Positions 9,741-20,772 of a stretch of DNA of 64,000 nt are shown here, one piece after another. Every line of letters starts with the position of its first letter. Position 1 is the stretch's first letter. Origin of the DNA: Heterostelium album PN500 (taxonomy: Eukaryota; Evosea; Eumycetozoa; Acytosteliales; Acytosteliaceae); the NCBI RefSeq assembly GCF_000004825.1, contig NW_008805089.1, positions 620,001 through 684,000 of the forward strand, in the 5' to 3' direction. A model generated the notes under the pieces. The model worked only from the letters and a program-made list of their open reading frames with translations. It was not told the DNA's origin and did no database searches. The translations under genes and the position numbers were made by a program.

Positions 9741-12409
9741 TTATTTAGATGATCTACTACGTCTGTTTGATTCATAGGTTGAGTTTAATTTTACATTATT
9801 CTTTTTATCTTCGATTACCGATGAAATCCATTCTGGCCACTGTTTATAATCGATGTTGGCGCGTATCGATTCGTCATAGAGATTGTGGATGTTGATGTTG
9901 GTCGATTCTCCAGCCATTCCACGATGTAGTTTTACAGAGACAGCCAGTGTAAGGAAGTACTCCTTCTTGATGAGCAGATTTTCCTTCTCGATCTTCTTGC
10001 AGTACTCTGTCTCGTTCGTACCCAATAGTTTTTCGCGTAGTGTTCTATATTGATATATACATTCGTTGAGTGAACGAGTCAACTCTTCGGTCTCCTCCGC
10101 TTTGATCTCCTTGAGTAGCTCCATGTCGGTCTCCAAACGTTGGATCTCAGAGATCAAGAATGAGTTTTGCGATTGGTGAGCGAGCACCGACTCCTTGAGT
10201 TTGTTGATGTCGATCGTTCCCTTGTTTCCGGCGGCACCGCCACCAGAAGCACCGGACTTGATGGTCGCGGAATCACGGTTTCTCTCGTTGAGTGAATTTA
10301 TGTATTTATCCTTCTTCTCGGTTTCCTCACGCAACATTTCATTCTCACGTTTGATGACCGACACTGCATTCTCCTTCAACTTCAAGTTGGCAGAGATCTC
10401 ACCGATTTGCTCGCGTAAACTGAGAATCTCGCGGTCACGATTGGAAATCTCTGCGGCCCATTCATACTCGTGAGGGAACGATTCCTTTGGTTTGGCAGCG
10501 AGTGTTTCATTGTCCTTTTGGAGCGTGGTGATATTGTCGTTGGCAATCGATAGATCTTTCTTGAGACGGTCAATCTCTTCGTCACGATACTGCAGCTCTA
10601 GCTTGATATTGGCATTGCTTTTCTCTGACTGTGCTTGCTTTGCAATGATTTCCTTTAGCTTTTGAATCTCTGACTCTAGCGAAAGTCTTCGTTGTCTTTC
10701 GATCTCCAAAAGTTCATCTTGCTGTGACATCAATCGCTTGGTTACTTCCTCTTCGATCTTCTTCCTTAGAGCAGTCTCATCGACTTGTGAATATCCAGCA
10801 GGTGTATTTGGATAAGATGAACTCTTCAAATAGGGTGATGAATATTCATTGTTACCGACAACGCCAGGTGTAGATGAAGTTGGTGTGGCAACTGGTGAAT
10901 CTACAACTGCAGGTGAAGAAACGATTGGTGTTGAATTTAAACTAATTGATTTTCTATCATTTTGATAATCATTTTGATCGTTATCATTATTATTATTATT
11001 ATTATCTTGTTGTTGTTGTTGTTGTTGTTGTTGTCTTTCTCTTTCTCTTTGTTTCTCATTCATTTCTTCAATTAGTTTCTTTTGTCTTTGATCTTCTTCA
11101 TCTTTTACTTTATCTTGTTGTTGTTGTCTTTCTCTATCTTCATCAAATTTCTTCATTTCCTCGACAATCTTTTGTTCCTCTCTCTTTAATCTTTCATCAT
11201 TCAACTGTTGTTTTTTAAGTTCTTCCTCTTGCTCTCTCTTTTTTCTTTGTTGTTCTTCTTCTTCTTCTTTAATTTTCCTTTGTCTCTCTTCTTCTCTCTC
11301 TTTCTGTCTCTTTGCTTCTGCTTCTTTCTCTTCTTCCTCTCTCTTCTTCATCATCGCTTCCATTGATCCACCACCATTACTATAACTACCATAGTTTGTT
11401 CCATTATTACTATTATTATTATTACTATTACCACTTGTAGTAGTTGTATTAGTATTTCCATCAACCATTGACATCTTTCTATAATCACGTTGTGATCCAC
11501 CAGATGTACTTGTACTACCACTACCACTACTATTATCAATTGTTGAAAGTCTTCTAAGATCACCAAGACTCATTTGATTACTTGGTAAGTCACTCATTGA
11601 ACTAGAGTTGGCTTGCTTCAAACTGTTTTGCAATGCAGTGTAATACTTTTTGAATTCCTTCAAACCTTCGGTCCAGTAATTTAGATCGGCAGCTTTCAAC
11701 ACTTGGAAGTTGTACACTCTACCGGGGGTGACCAACTCAAAGCCGGAATCAATGGTTTTGACACCGATCATATCCGGTAGATTAATGAATCCAAAGCTAG
11801 TGGTATCTCCCTCCTTCTCGTAGTAGTAAAGTTTATTGTCCTTCTGTAGGAACCATCGTTTCTTATAGGATTTAACCAGTCCTTTCTCACCGAGTTTCTT
11901 CAAATAACCTTGTAGTAACGGTGGTCTCTGAGGTAACTCTGACTTTACAAATGGTGAATTCTGCTGTTGTTGTTGTTGTGCTTGTGCTTGTTGTTGTTGT
12001 CTATCGTCAGCGGAAGACGAACTGGTAAGAGCAGCTTTCTTTGCTTCATCACGCTTCTGTATGACTCTATTTGTTTCCTCTGTCAATCTTACTTTAATCT
12101 CTTTGAGTTGCTCCAAATACTCGGGTATCTTACTCTCTTCATTCGCAGTGATATCCTTATAAAGTGGTAGAATAGATTTCACTGCAAACGTTGTAACCAT
12201 AACCAATTAATCAATCAAATTAGCAAAGTTGTAATGATTAATGTAATGATTTCTCTAATTAGCTAATACTTACAAATTGAAGATGCTTTTGCAACCTCAC
12301 TTTGACTTCCACTGTCAATCAATTGACGAACTTGATCCAAGAGTGCTTTAGCCTCTGAGAATTGTTCTCTAATCGATTTAGATGAAAGTGTACTATGTAC
12401 ATATGACAT
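9741..12409 (-). CDS. PH-domain coiled-coil protein
   Basis: Exons 12274..12409 and 9741..12181 join in phase 1 to give 858 aa. The first exon (MSYVHSTLSSKSIREQF) supplies a helical N terminus with no upstream in-frame alternative. A PH domain spans about 135-230, starting LLQGYLKK and including the conserved Trp in YWTEGL. Asn/Ser-rich linkers follow, then highly charged Glu/Lys/Arg/Gln coiled coil (about 320-460 and 520-700) broken by poly-Gln and poly-Asn. The last 120 residues are a conserved-looking helical region. PH domains bind phosphoinositides or proteins at membranes, so a membrane-associated scaffold is plausible. The specific role is unknown. The neighbour SWSAP1-like gene is on the same strand, 703 bp upstream. 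Confidence 0.85.
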
Positions 12410-13112
12410 ATCTAGATATCTGATTCCGTTTGGTTTGATTTGATTTGATTTGATAATATATAATATTTATTTTAAATTACAAACACCAAACTATTATAAT
12501 TATGTATAATATTATTATTATTAATTAATACAAACAAACTGTAGTAAAATAAAAAAAAGTTCTTCTCTAAATTCTTTCTAAAAAAATAATAATAAATAAA
12601 TAAAAGATATTATAAGATAGATAAAAAATATATCTTAATTTGTTTTGTTTTGACCAAAACCAAGTGTAGTGTTGTTTGGTGATGATGCTGATGTCTAAAA
12701 ATCAGAGAGGTAACAGAATAGTTTTGAAGAATGAGGATACTCACTTTTTCAATTTTTATAATGTTTTTTTGCAAATTTTAAAAAAAAAACCACAAAATTA
12801 TCCAAAGATCTTTATTTTTTCAACCAAAACAAACAATTATCTGATTTAGTTTTTATTTTCTAACACTATGACTAAATGACTATTATTATTATTATTTATA
12901 ACAATAACATAAACAATAATAATTAATCAACAGGAAAAGTCTATCTACTTTTTTTTTATAAAAATATAAGATAATTTTTTATTGATTGATGACCTCACCA
13001 AACCACACTGCAAATCAACACCAGTTAACTCGTTTTGATAACTTTCATTGGACGTCACAAATTATTTTATTTTATCTTTTTTTTTTTTTGTTCTTTTTTT
13101 TTTTTTTTGGTT
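12410..13112. other. Intergenic region between PH-domain and SWSAP1-like genes
   Basis: AT-rich promoter-side DNA of the PH-domain gene and 3' flank of the SWSAP1-like gene, both on the minus strand. It contains poly-T runs and TTA/ATT repeats. No gene was seen. Confidence 0.35.
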
Positions 13113-14354
13113 TTATTTATCATTATCATTATCATTATTACCATTATTATTTTTTTGATTAAATTGTATACAATCAAATTTAAAAGTTGATATTGAAGGT
13201 TGAACTGTGAATTGAATATTAATAAAGTTGTGTGTTTGATCATATTTTCTTAATAATAAATATAGTTTTCTATCTTGATCTGTATTCTGTTGTTGTTGTT
13301 GTTGTTGTTGTTGGGTTGTGTTCGTTGTCGATATTGGTGTTGGTTGTTGAAAACTACTTGAATCATTATTATTATTATTATTATAAAGTATATCAGAGGT
13401 ATTTGTGTTGGTCGTAGTAGTAGTAGATGGTAATGTTATTTCTGGTGAATGACTGATTTGTAATGCAAGATTAGCCCATCGTTGTACAATATAAAAGTTA
13501 CTTTCAATGTCTGTTACTATCGCTTTACACTTTAACATTGGATTTTGTCTATATTCATTTGTTTTGAACCAACACAGTTTGAATACAATGAGAAAATTGA
13601 TTTGATTTGATTTGATTTGTTTTTTAATTTACCTTTGATTATTTATATAGTTTAATGTATCTTTTAGGAAACCTAGTGATCTTCCCATGTTTGAGCGATT
13701 CATTCCAAAGAAAGAAGAGAGATCATCAATCAATATTAAATCGGGTAATAGGTTTAACATTGGGAATTCCAATAGGTAGTTCTTAAAATCTGTTTCTTTT
13801 TCTATATATCTTTATATTTATTCATTGATTGATTTAGTTAGCAATTGTAATATTATTGATTTTATATATACTATGATTGATTATACAATTCTATTCAACA
13901 TACTTTATCTTTAAATGTTTAAGATTAACTTGATTGTTTGAAATCTTCTCAGAGTTGGACATCATTGGTAGTGAAGAGTTGAATCTTTTCTTTTCACATA
14001 TATATAGTACAGAGTATCCTTGTTTAGTATAGCTATATCCATATTGAAATAATAATGATGATTTACATCTGTTGTTGTTGTTTACAAACAAATATTGATT
14101 TTAAGAAATTTAGTGTGAGTTTGTTTATATTAACTACAAAACTTTATAGTAATTATTGATAGTTACGATTTAGGCGGGCCAATTAGAAAGGTAATATCCG
14201 ATTTAAATGTGATTATCTCTTGATTTTCTTTATTGCATGGTTTACCAAAGAATCTGTTCACTTCCACCGTTGACTCTGCACCAAAGCTATAGTTACTGTT
14301 ACTACTACTAATACCAGCAGCATGCTGATTATCATTGTTATTATTATTATCCAT
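13113..14354 (-). CDS. swsap1: RecA-fold ATPase resembling SWSAP1 (RAD51-paralogue complex)
   Basis: Four exons (14167..14354, 13904..14068, 13633..13809, 13113..13548) keep frame through all GT-AG junctions, giving 321 aa. An N-terminal beta strand leads into a P-loop formed across the first junction, GPPKSCKSSLLFQYGYSY. It departs from the GxxxxGK[ST] consensus by having Cys before Lys. A Walker B strand, LPDLILIDDLSSFF, follows in exon 3. The order ILIGPP-P-loop, LYICEKKRF, LKHLKIKYIE, Walker B matches the animal SWSAP1 layout. SWSAP1 works with SWS1 in homologous recombination. Residues around 220-270 are Asn/Thr/Gln-rich and probably a loop insertion. The family call is from motif order only; another RecA/RadB-like paralogue is possible. 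Confidence 0.65.
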
Positions 14355-14979
14355 CGATTTAAATTACATTATTAAATTGACAACCTTGATTTTATGAAAT
14401 TGAATAACATCAAATTTCAAATTCCAAGAAAGGTTTGATTTTTTTCAAACTTTTGCAAATGTGTATAGGTTCAGTTCACTCAAGTTTTAACGGATTCTAA
14501 ATAAAAATTATTTATTTTTTTAAATACATGAAGATCTATTGGTTGGTTTTGATATTTGTTAATAAACATATCAAATAATAAATCATTCAATCATTCATTC
14601 ATTTAGATAGAAAAAAAAACAAAAAGAATAGTTGTTCAAAAACAATAATCATTTAAAACTTTTTTCTTTTATAGCTTAGAGTAACAATAGTAATAATAAA
14701 ATCTAACGATATTCTATTTATATAAATAAAAAGTATATTTCCAATAAAGGAAATTACTGGATTCAAAACTACTATAGTTTTTTAAATTTTTTAAAAATTT
14801 TTTTTTTTTTTCATCACCATTGCTTAAATTTTTTATTCTATTATCTTTCGCTAATTGTGTTCTGCAACTGTTCGTTTGGTCGTATATTTCTTTTTAATTA
14901 AAAACATATACAATATATCATTTTTATCTTATCTTATATATTTTTAGTCAATAAAGATCTTTAGAGATTCAACTTAGCT
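14355..14979. promoter_or_regulatory. Divergent promoter region, SWSAP1-like gene and TFIIS
   Basis: A 625-bp gene-free stretch between two divergently transcribed genes, very AT-rich with T and A homopolymers near 14800-14815. Both promoters must lie here; no specific site was recognised. Confidence 0.5.
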
Positions 14980-16511
14980 ATGGAAGGTGAAATTGTAGAA
15001 CTTAAACAACAACTTGATAATGCCGTCAAAGATGATGTAAGATTAGAGATTATATGCTATATAATTAATATTCAAACTAATCGAAACTCTGTTATTTCAA
15101 AATAATCGATACCAATAAAATAGGATTTAGATACAGTTTTAGCATTGTTGAAGGCAATTTCTTTATTAGATATTTCAAAAGATCTATTACAAGTAATTTG
15201 AAAAACATATTATAAATATTTGAATACATTAGATTAGATTTTGTTTGTCTTACTGATTGGTAAATTTTTAATTACATTATAAACATATAGAAAACAGCAA
15301 TTGGTAAATCAGTAGGATTATTGAGAAAGAATAAGAACGAAGCAATCTCAAAGAATGCACTCGAATTGGTTGACAAGTGGAAAGAACAGTTGGCAACAAA
15401 GACAACTCCAGCATCATCTACTCCACCCATCAAGAAGGAATCGACAACAACCACAACTACATCATCATCATCAGTAAAGAAAGAAAAAGACTTAAAAGAA
15501 AAAGAAAAAGAATCATCACCACCACAATCATCTTCATTAACACCATCATTAAAGAGAAAATTAGATATAAGTAAGTTTAGTTAGATATTGATATCAATAT
15601 AATATTATCAAATCAATAAATATACTAATAATACTTATGATGTTAATGTATTGATGTGTAGAGGATGAGAAGAAAGAAAATGAAGATGGTAGTAGTGCAT
15701 CGACAACAGCAGCAAAACCATACTCACCGATTAGCGTAAAGAAACAACAGTCCAGCAGATCGACTTCCTATAGTACAGAGTTACCATATCTATCGGACGA
15801 TACTCGTGCCAAGACTATGAAGTTGATAGCGGATTCGTTGGAGGACAAATCGGGTGTTGAGACATTGATGCACCACAATCAAGCTGCAGCAGCGATCGAG
15901 TCTGAGATGTACAACATCTTCAATGGACCAACCACCGAATATAGAACCAAAGCAAGATCGATCATCTTTAACCTCAAACAAAACAAAGCACTCAGAGATT
16001 CAATCTTGAGTGCCGAAATATCGATCACAAGATTCTGTTCAATGGATTCAAATGTAAGTACTACTACTACTACTACTTCTTAATATTAGTTAGTTAGTTA
16101 AGCAGAATTATAAACAAACCTATGATAATAATAATAATTGCTAATCTATTTACTACTACTACTACTACCACTCTTAAGGAAATGGCAAATAAAGAGTTAC
16201 AAGAAGAAAGAAAGAAAATGTTGAAATTCTCAAAGGAAGCAGCCACGTTGAGTAGAGATGCTGCTACAACCGATCAATTCCAATGTGGTAAATGTAAACA
16301 GAGAAAGTGTACATATTTCCAACTTCAAACAAGATCTGCTGATGAGCCTTTAACTACTTTTGTAACTTGCGTAAATTGTAACAATAGATGGGTATGTTTC
16401 ATTGAAAACAATGCAAACCAAGCTACTTTCACCAAACTAACAAATTATTATTCTTTTTTCTATTTTAATTTTGTTTAATCATTTCACAAACAAATATAGA
16501 AATTCTGTTAA
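14980..16511 (+). CDS. tcea1: Transcription elongation factor TFIIS
   Basis: Six exons (14980..15036, 15124..15192, 15291..15570, 15662..16053, 16179..16391, 16500..16511) give 340 aa with frame kept throughout. Domain I (LW/TFIIS-N helical bundle) covers about 20-75, with IGKSVGLLRKNKNEAISKNALELV. A charged Thr/Ser/Lys linker follows. Domain II (about 160-260) contains DDTRAKTMKLIADSL and YRTKARSIIFNLKQNK. The C-terminal zinc ribbon has CGKCKQRKC and CVNCNNRWKFC, with RSADEP providing the acidic pair that TFIIS inserts into the RNA polymerase II active site to stimulate transcript cleavage. The last exon codes only three residues plus stop. Length and motifs are normal for the family. Confidence 0.95.
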
Positions 16512-16780
16512 AACTATATATATATAAACATTTAACAACACAAAAATATAGCATAATAATAATAATAAATCTATTACTAATTTATTTAAAAAAAAAAAAA
16601 AACAAAACTAAACAACAACTGTTATAACAGTAGTATCGATCAGTAGTTAGTCGTACATTGTCAGATTTTTATATATAAATAGTAGAAGAAATAGAAGTAG
16701 TTCAAATATGAAACATTTATATTTGTATGATTGTAACTTTAACAAAAATAAATAATTTATTTTTATTTGTTAAGTTTAAT
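16512..16780. other. 3' flank of TFIIS
   Basis: AT-rich sequence between TFIIS and a decayed minus-strand gene. No gene or structured element was recognised. Confidence 0.4.
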
Positions 16781-16995
16781 TCAAATCGATTCTAGTATAT
16801 TGGTGTTACAAAGTATTGCTCCTTTATGACATCCAGCATTACTAATACCATTGATTGTCCATTGTAATGTTCAGCTGCTGTTGTACCACAGCCAACATAT
16901 TTACTATTTTGAGGCGCACCTATACTACAAATGTCATCAATAACACATCTCACAAAGTTCTTCTTTACAAAATCCACTAAAGTCATAAGCGTTGG
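16781..16995 (-). pseudogene. Decayed Cys-rich gene, copy 1
   Basis: The minus-strand frame reads VDFVKKNFVRCVIDDICS and then KYVGCGTT, after which it must shift frame to continue as GISNAGCHKGAILCNT before a stop at 16781. The same order (DDVCS, YIGCGTS, NGICGD, CKGAIPCNST) occurs intact in the relic at 18372-18740. Both are thus members of one small Cys-rich family. The upstream end is replaced by a fragment copied from TFIIS. The product family is not recognised. Confidence 0.55.
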
Positions 16996-17000
16996 GAACA

Positions 17001-17075
17001 TCAAGAAGGAATCATCACCACACAATCATCTTCATCATTAAAGAGAAATTTGATAAAAGTAAGTTTGTTAATGTT
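17001..17075 (+). repeat. Partial duplicate of TFIIS exon 3 and its splice donor
   Basis: This tract repeats, with an internal deletion and small changes, TFIIS sequence around 15431-15441 and 15510-15590. It includes the Ser/His-coding CATCA-rich run, the TTAAAGAGAAA block and the following GTAAGTTT donor. It lies about 1.4 kb downstream in the same orientation and does not encode a usable exon. Confidence 0.7.
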
Positions 17076-17544
17076 ATGAATTTTCAAAAAATAATCTTTT
17101 CTTTTAAGAAAATCATGAACAGAACAGAAAAACTTTAGCAAACCCATCTTTGGTGGGAACATCATAGGGATATAGTGTCTTGTTTTACATTTTGATATTG
17201 TTTTTTTTTTTCAAGAAACAAATATATAGTTTGGTTTCGTCCGAAATTCTTTGATTCTTAACAACTAATATTTATCATACTTTACTACGTGGCATTTCTA
17301 GTTCAATATTTGCAAATGAAAAACTTTAGATTTTATTTCTGGTTAACTAACTGTGTAAAGTTAAAAACCTATCAATATCAAATCCCTCATAATGAAAAAG
17401 GACTATAAATATGATAATCATTCAATTATCATTTACAATATCAAATCAAAAATCAAAATTTATCTAAATATTCTTTAAATATTTGTAATTTTATCTTTAA
17501 ATTCACTATAGATTATTTATTTCTTATAGATATAACAAATAAAA
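17076..17544. promoter_or_regulatory. Upstream region of the thioredoxin-like gene
   Basis: AT-rich DNA with no supported reading frame, presumably containing the promoter for the gene starting at 17545. Confidence 0.35.
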
Positions 17545-18003
17545 ATGTCTCTTGTTGCTCTCGACCCAAACGAAATCATTGATACCTTTGAAGTTGTTCA
17601 AGAATCAAATACTTTAATGAATTTCCTCAACTCTCAAGCTTATCCAAATCAAATTGTAAGTGATACCAAAATAAAATTTTGAAAAATACTGACAAAAACT
17701 TATTCATATTTTTTATTATAGGTTGTTGTATACTTTGCTGAATTTCCATGTAAGGCTTGTGATGACCAAAAGGCGTTTATGAGAGCTCTTCCAAACAAAT
17801 ACCCAGATGTTGTTTTTTTCCAAGTCCCTAAGGGTTCACCAATTACCAAGAATAATATGTGGTGTAATGATGTTGCAGTATACCCAACAACCAAATTCTT
17901 CAAAAATTTTGCAACAACTCAAAATTGTACTGCTTATTATATTGGATATGGTCCAGAACAAATTGAAGGTTGGATTCAATCCCACCTAGAGCCACTCCAA
18001 TAA
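17545..18003 (+). CDS. Thioredoxin-like protein with CKAC active site
   Basis: Exons 17545..17655 and 17722..18003 (phase 0) give 130 aa. The fold is recognisable: VVVYFAEFPCKACDDQK places a CxxC redox pair as CKAC instead of CGPC, and VAVYPTTKFF holds the cis-proline loop. A C-terminal helix with IEGWIQSHLE follows. No signal peptide is visible, so a cytosolic location is expected. The altered dipeptide between the cysteines usually changes redox potential in this superfamily, so it may not be a general thioredoxin. It sits inside an accessory island between two decayed Cys-rich genes. It is a small, apparently intact gene. Confidence 0.85.
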
Positions 18004-18371
18004 ATTATTTATAAATTGTTGCTCTTGATTTATGATTCATCAAAATAAAATTTATAAAAATTTTTACAGGATATCTATAATAGTCATCTTAAAAAAAAAC
18101 ATATTATAATATATATTTACTTTGAACTTTATTTGAGAATAGATATATTCAAAAAAAAATTAGTAATCTATAAATGTTAAAAATATATTTCTATTTAAGT
18201 ACTATCAATTAATCAAACAATAAATATGAATTCTTCAATATTTATTTTAAGTAGTCTTGATAGACAGATATAGAAGATGAAATGTTCAAATATGAATTTA
18301 TAACTATAACTCTTATTTTTCTTTTTTTTTTTTGGGGGGTATTTTCTTTTATTAATTTGTACAAATTAAAA
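18004..18371. other. AT-rich flank after the thioredoxin-like gene
   Basis: No gene was seen. It includes T- and G-run sequence near 18325-18340 and separates convergent units. Confidence 0.35.
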
Positions 18372-18740
18372 CTACTTCATTCCCGTGGAGTTGCATGGTA
18401 TTGCCCCTTTACATCTATCGCCACAAATACCATTTGCCAGTATATTATATCCTGATACAACAAATGAGGTACCACAACCAATATAATTTCCATATGTAGG
18501 CCAGTCAGTACTACAAACGTCATCACAATAAAACATCACTTATAGTTCTGCCATGTAATAGTTGGAAAAATAATTTACACCAAAATTATCATTATAATAA
18601 CATTAGTATTCTTCTTGGCTAGCAGGATCTGGCCAATAAGCGAAGTGTGTGCAAACAGGGAGACAAATTATAGAAGAAGTATTGATTATTTGGTGAAATA
18701 TAAAAGTTTGGTGTATCAATGCAATGTGGCTGCTCTTCAT
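18372..18740 (-). pseudogene. Decayed Cys-rich gene, copy 2
   Basis: An ATG at 18740 opens a 45-codon frame that includes ICLPVCTHFAYWPDP and ends in a stop. Coding likeness then resumes in other frames (CYYNDNFGVNYFSNYYMAEL, then a stop) and finishes with DDVCS, YIGCGTS and CKGAIPCNST. At least two disruptions make it a pseudogene. The C-terminal part aligns with the relic at 16781-16995. The family is unknown; the many cysteines suggest a secreted or lumenal protein. Confidence 0.55.
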
Positions 18741-18745
18741 CTTCT

Positions 18746-18833
18746 CAGATTGAAATCTATATTGATAAAATAAAGCTTTTTTTGTATCTGGATATTATTA
18801 TTTAAAAACAACATCCAATTTTTGAATATAAAT
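18746..18833. repeat. Dispersed 88-bp repeat R, copy 1
   Basis: Almost the same sequence occurs at 61718-61805 in the same plus-strand orientation. Here it lies immediately upstream (in gene sense) of the start of Cys-rich relic 2, so it may be an old promoter segment of that family. Confidence 0.7.
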
Positions 18834-19023
18834 ATTATGAAATTTGAAAAATAATGCCCCAGTATAGAATCTTGGAGGGAGAAGTTCATCAGAGCATAGA
18901 GTATTTGATTTTATAAATTTCAAAGTAATATAAAGATACAAGGAATATAGAATATTATTTGTACTATAACAATAATAAAAAAAAGATATTTATGTTTTTT
19001 ATTAATATTATTATTATTTTGAT

Positions 19024-19913
19024 TTATTCATTGACTGCAATATAGTTTTTAGGATGACTTCTCTTTCTTTTACAATATCTAACAGTGAATACAACTATTA
19101 TTACAACTATTATTATAAATACAACGACCGACACGATTGATATAATGACAATGATAGCAAGTGCTCGACCAAGAGCTGCACCTTCTCCATCGCCTGCTCT
19201 TCTATTGTGATAGCTATAGGTACTTGTGAAATAGAACTTATCAGATGCACCATCTCTAACATAAACATAACATTGATCTCCTGCTGAACTCTCGATTCTA
19301 ATAACAATGGTTGTAGAATTTAAACTTATAAATTCATAATAACCACATGCTGATATATAAGTTTGGTTTGTGAAGTTTCCAATTACATATGTTAGCCTTT
19401 CATCTATATTACTGAAAACACTTGATATATATGGTACTTCTATAGTTAGATAATATATGAGGTTAATATTTATTAGAACAAAAAAGCATAAAAATTCATT
19501 TAATACAAACTTCTTTGAAATTTAACATTTTCATTAATAATCTGATTTGTTTCATTAAATATTAGAACTTGATAGATATCTTCATTCAATGATGTTTGAT
19601 TGGACAAATAGCAACTTATTTGGCGATCTTTGGTGGCGATAGTGGTACATTCAGTATTATTGATTGTTATATTTTTAATTGAAGGGAATAAATAAATTAC
19701 ATAAATTGATAAATTCAATTCGATTTTGGTGGAACCTGATTGAGTAATTGTGTAGGTTCCATTGTTTATATAGGAAGTTGAAGAGAGTGTTGATAATTCG
19801 GAAAAATTATTGTTATTGTTATTTGTAGCATCTATTGCATAAACATTGTTCTTTGCAATAAAAATAAGCAATAGATAAAGTGAAAATATTATTGTAATTA
19901 TTTGATTTCTCAT
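19024..19913 (-). CDS. Single-pass membrane glycoprotein, family copy A
   Basis: Exons 19511..19913 and 19024..19439 (phase 1, donor GTTTGT) give 272 aa. An N-terminal signal peptide (IITIIFSLYLLLIFIA, cleavage near residue 26) is followed by an Asn run and an ectodomain with about ten N-glycosylation sequons. The first half has a TIG/IPT-like pattern, ITINNTEC then ISCYLSNQ then YQVLIF. The second half (residues 136-215) carries ISACGYYEF and DQCYVYV. One hydrophobic span (about 224-253) precedes a basic stop (RYCKRKRS) and a short tail ending YIAVNE. The function is unknown; a cell-surface role is inferred. Gene and upstream module are closest to copies C and D at 60.7-63.4 kb, although this copy lies 40 kb away in reverse orientation. 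Confidence 0.8.
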
Positions 19914-20130
19914 TTTTTTAGTATTATATTATTAAATGTTTTAATTAAAGTGATATCATTTAAATTAAAAAATTTCTCTATTTATAGAATGACTCTTCAA
20001 AAAAATGATTGATCAACGTCGAGAGTTCTTCAAATACAGAGAATCTAATTAATTAAATGATCTGTAACCACTCCCATCAGTTTTTTCAATATTCAGGAAA
20101 AAATTTATCCTGCAAACACAAATTTTTATT
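19914..20130 (-). promoter_or_regulatory. Conserved upstream module of family copy A
   Basis: About 215 bp before the ATG are nearly the same as 60463-60678 (copy C) and 62270-62489 (copy D). The block includes TTTTTTCCTGAATATTGAAA, an AACTGATGGGGAGTGG-like core and TCGACGTTGATCAATC. It ends with AGTCATTCTATAAATAGAG, where TATAAATA could serve as a TATA box. Conservation outside the coding part suggests that the promoter was copied with the gene. Confidence 0.65.
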
Positions 20131-20772
20131 TTTATCAGATTTTATCGATAAAAATCCGGATTTTTTATTATATCATTAAATCAAATAAAATATTTTATAA
20201 TTTAATTAAAATTTTTTTTGATCTAGTTATTTTGGAAAATTTATCATTATTCATTCAATTTGTTTTCAATGAGTTTATTGTATATTAACATATTATTTCT
20301 GATCTGCACTAATTCTTTTTATTTTAATGGATTTAATAAAGATAAAATTCATTTCATTGCAAATTATTATTATTAATATTTATAAATGAAAACAATCTGT
20401 AACATAAAATATGTCTAAACTTTCTTTTTCCTTTTCCTAGTGCTAATTTTCATAAGTATAATAAAAATTGATTGTTTATTTGGAACTTCTTAATTATTTT
20501 ATTTTTCTAGTTTCTTAAAATTTAAATTTTATTATTTTAAAAATATCTAATTATAAGGAGGTGTGATTAATACCTTGAATTTTTGAAATTATCCAATACT
20601 GTTAAAATTTTTTTAAAGAAATATAGAAAAATGGTCCACTATAAAATTCTCAATATTATGTTTCTTTACATAAAAAAATGTTTTTTATATATGTGTACAT
20701 TATTTTATTTATATTAATAATATTATAGTTTTTATATATTCTATTCAAATAAAACTAAAACTATTTTTAAAG
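20131..20772. other. AT-rich intergenic stretch
   Basis: No gene was recognised between family copy A and the TTC13-like gene (both minus strand). It has very low G+C with long A and T runs. Confidence 0.4.
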
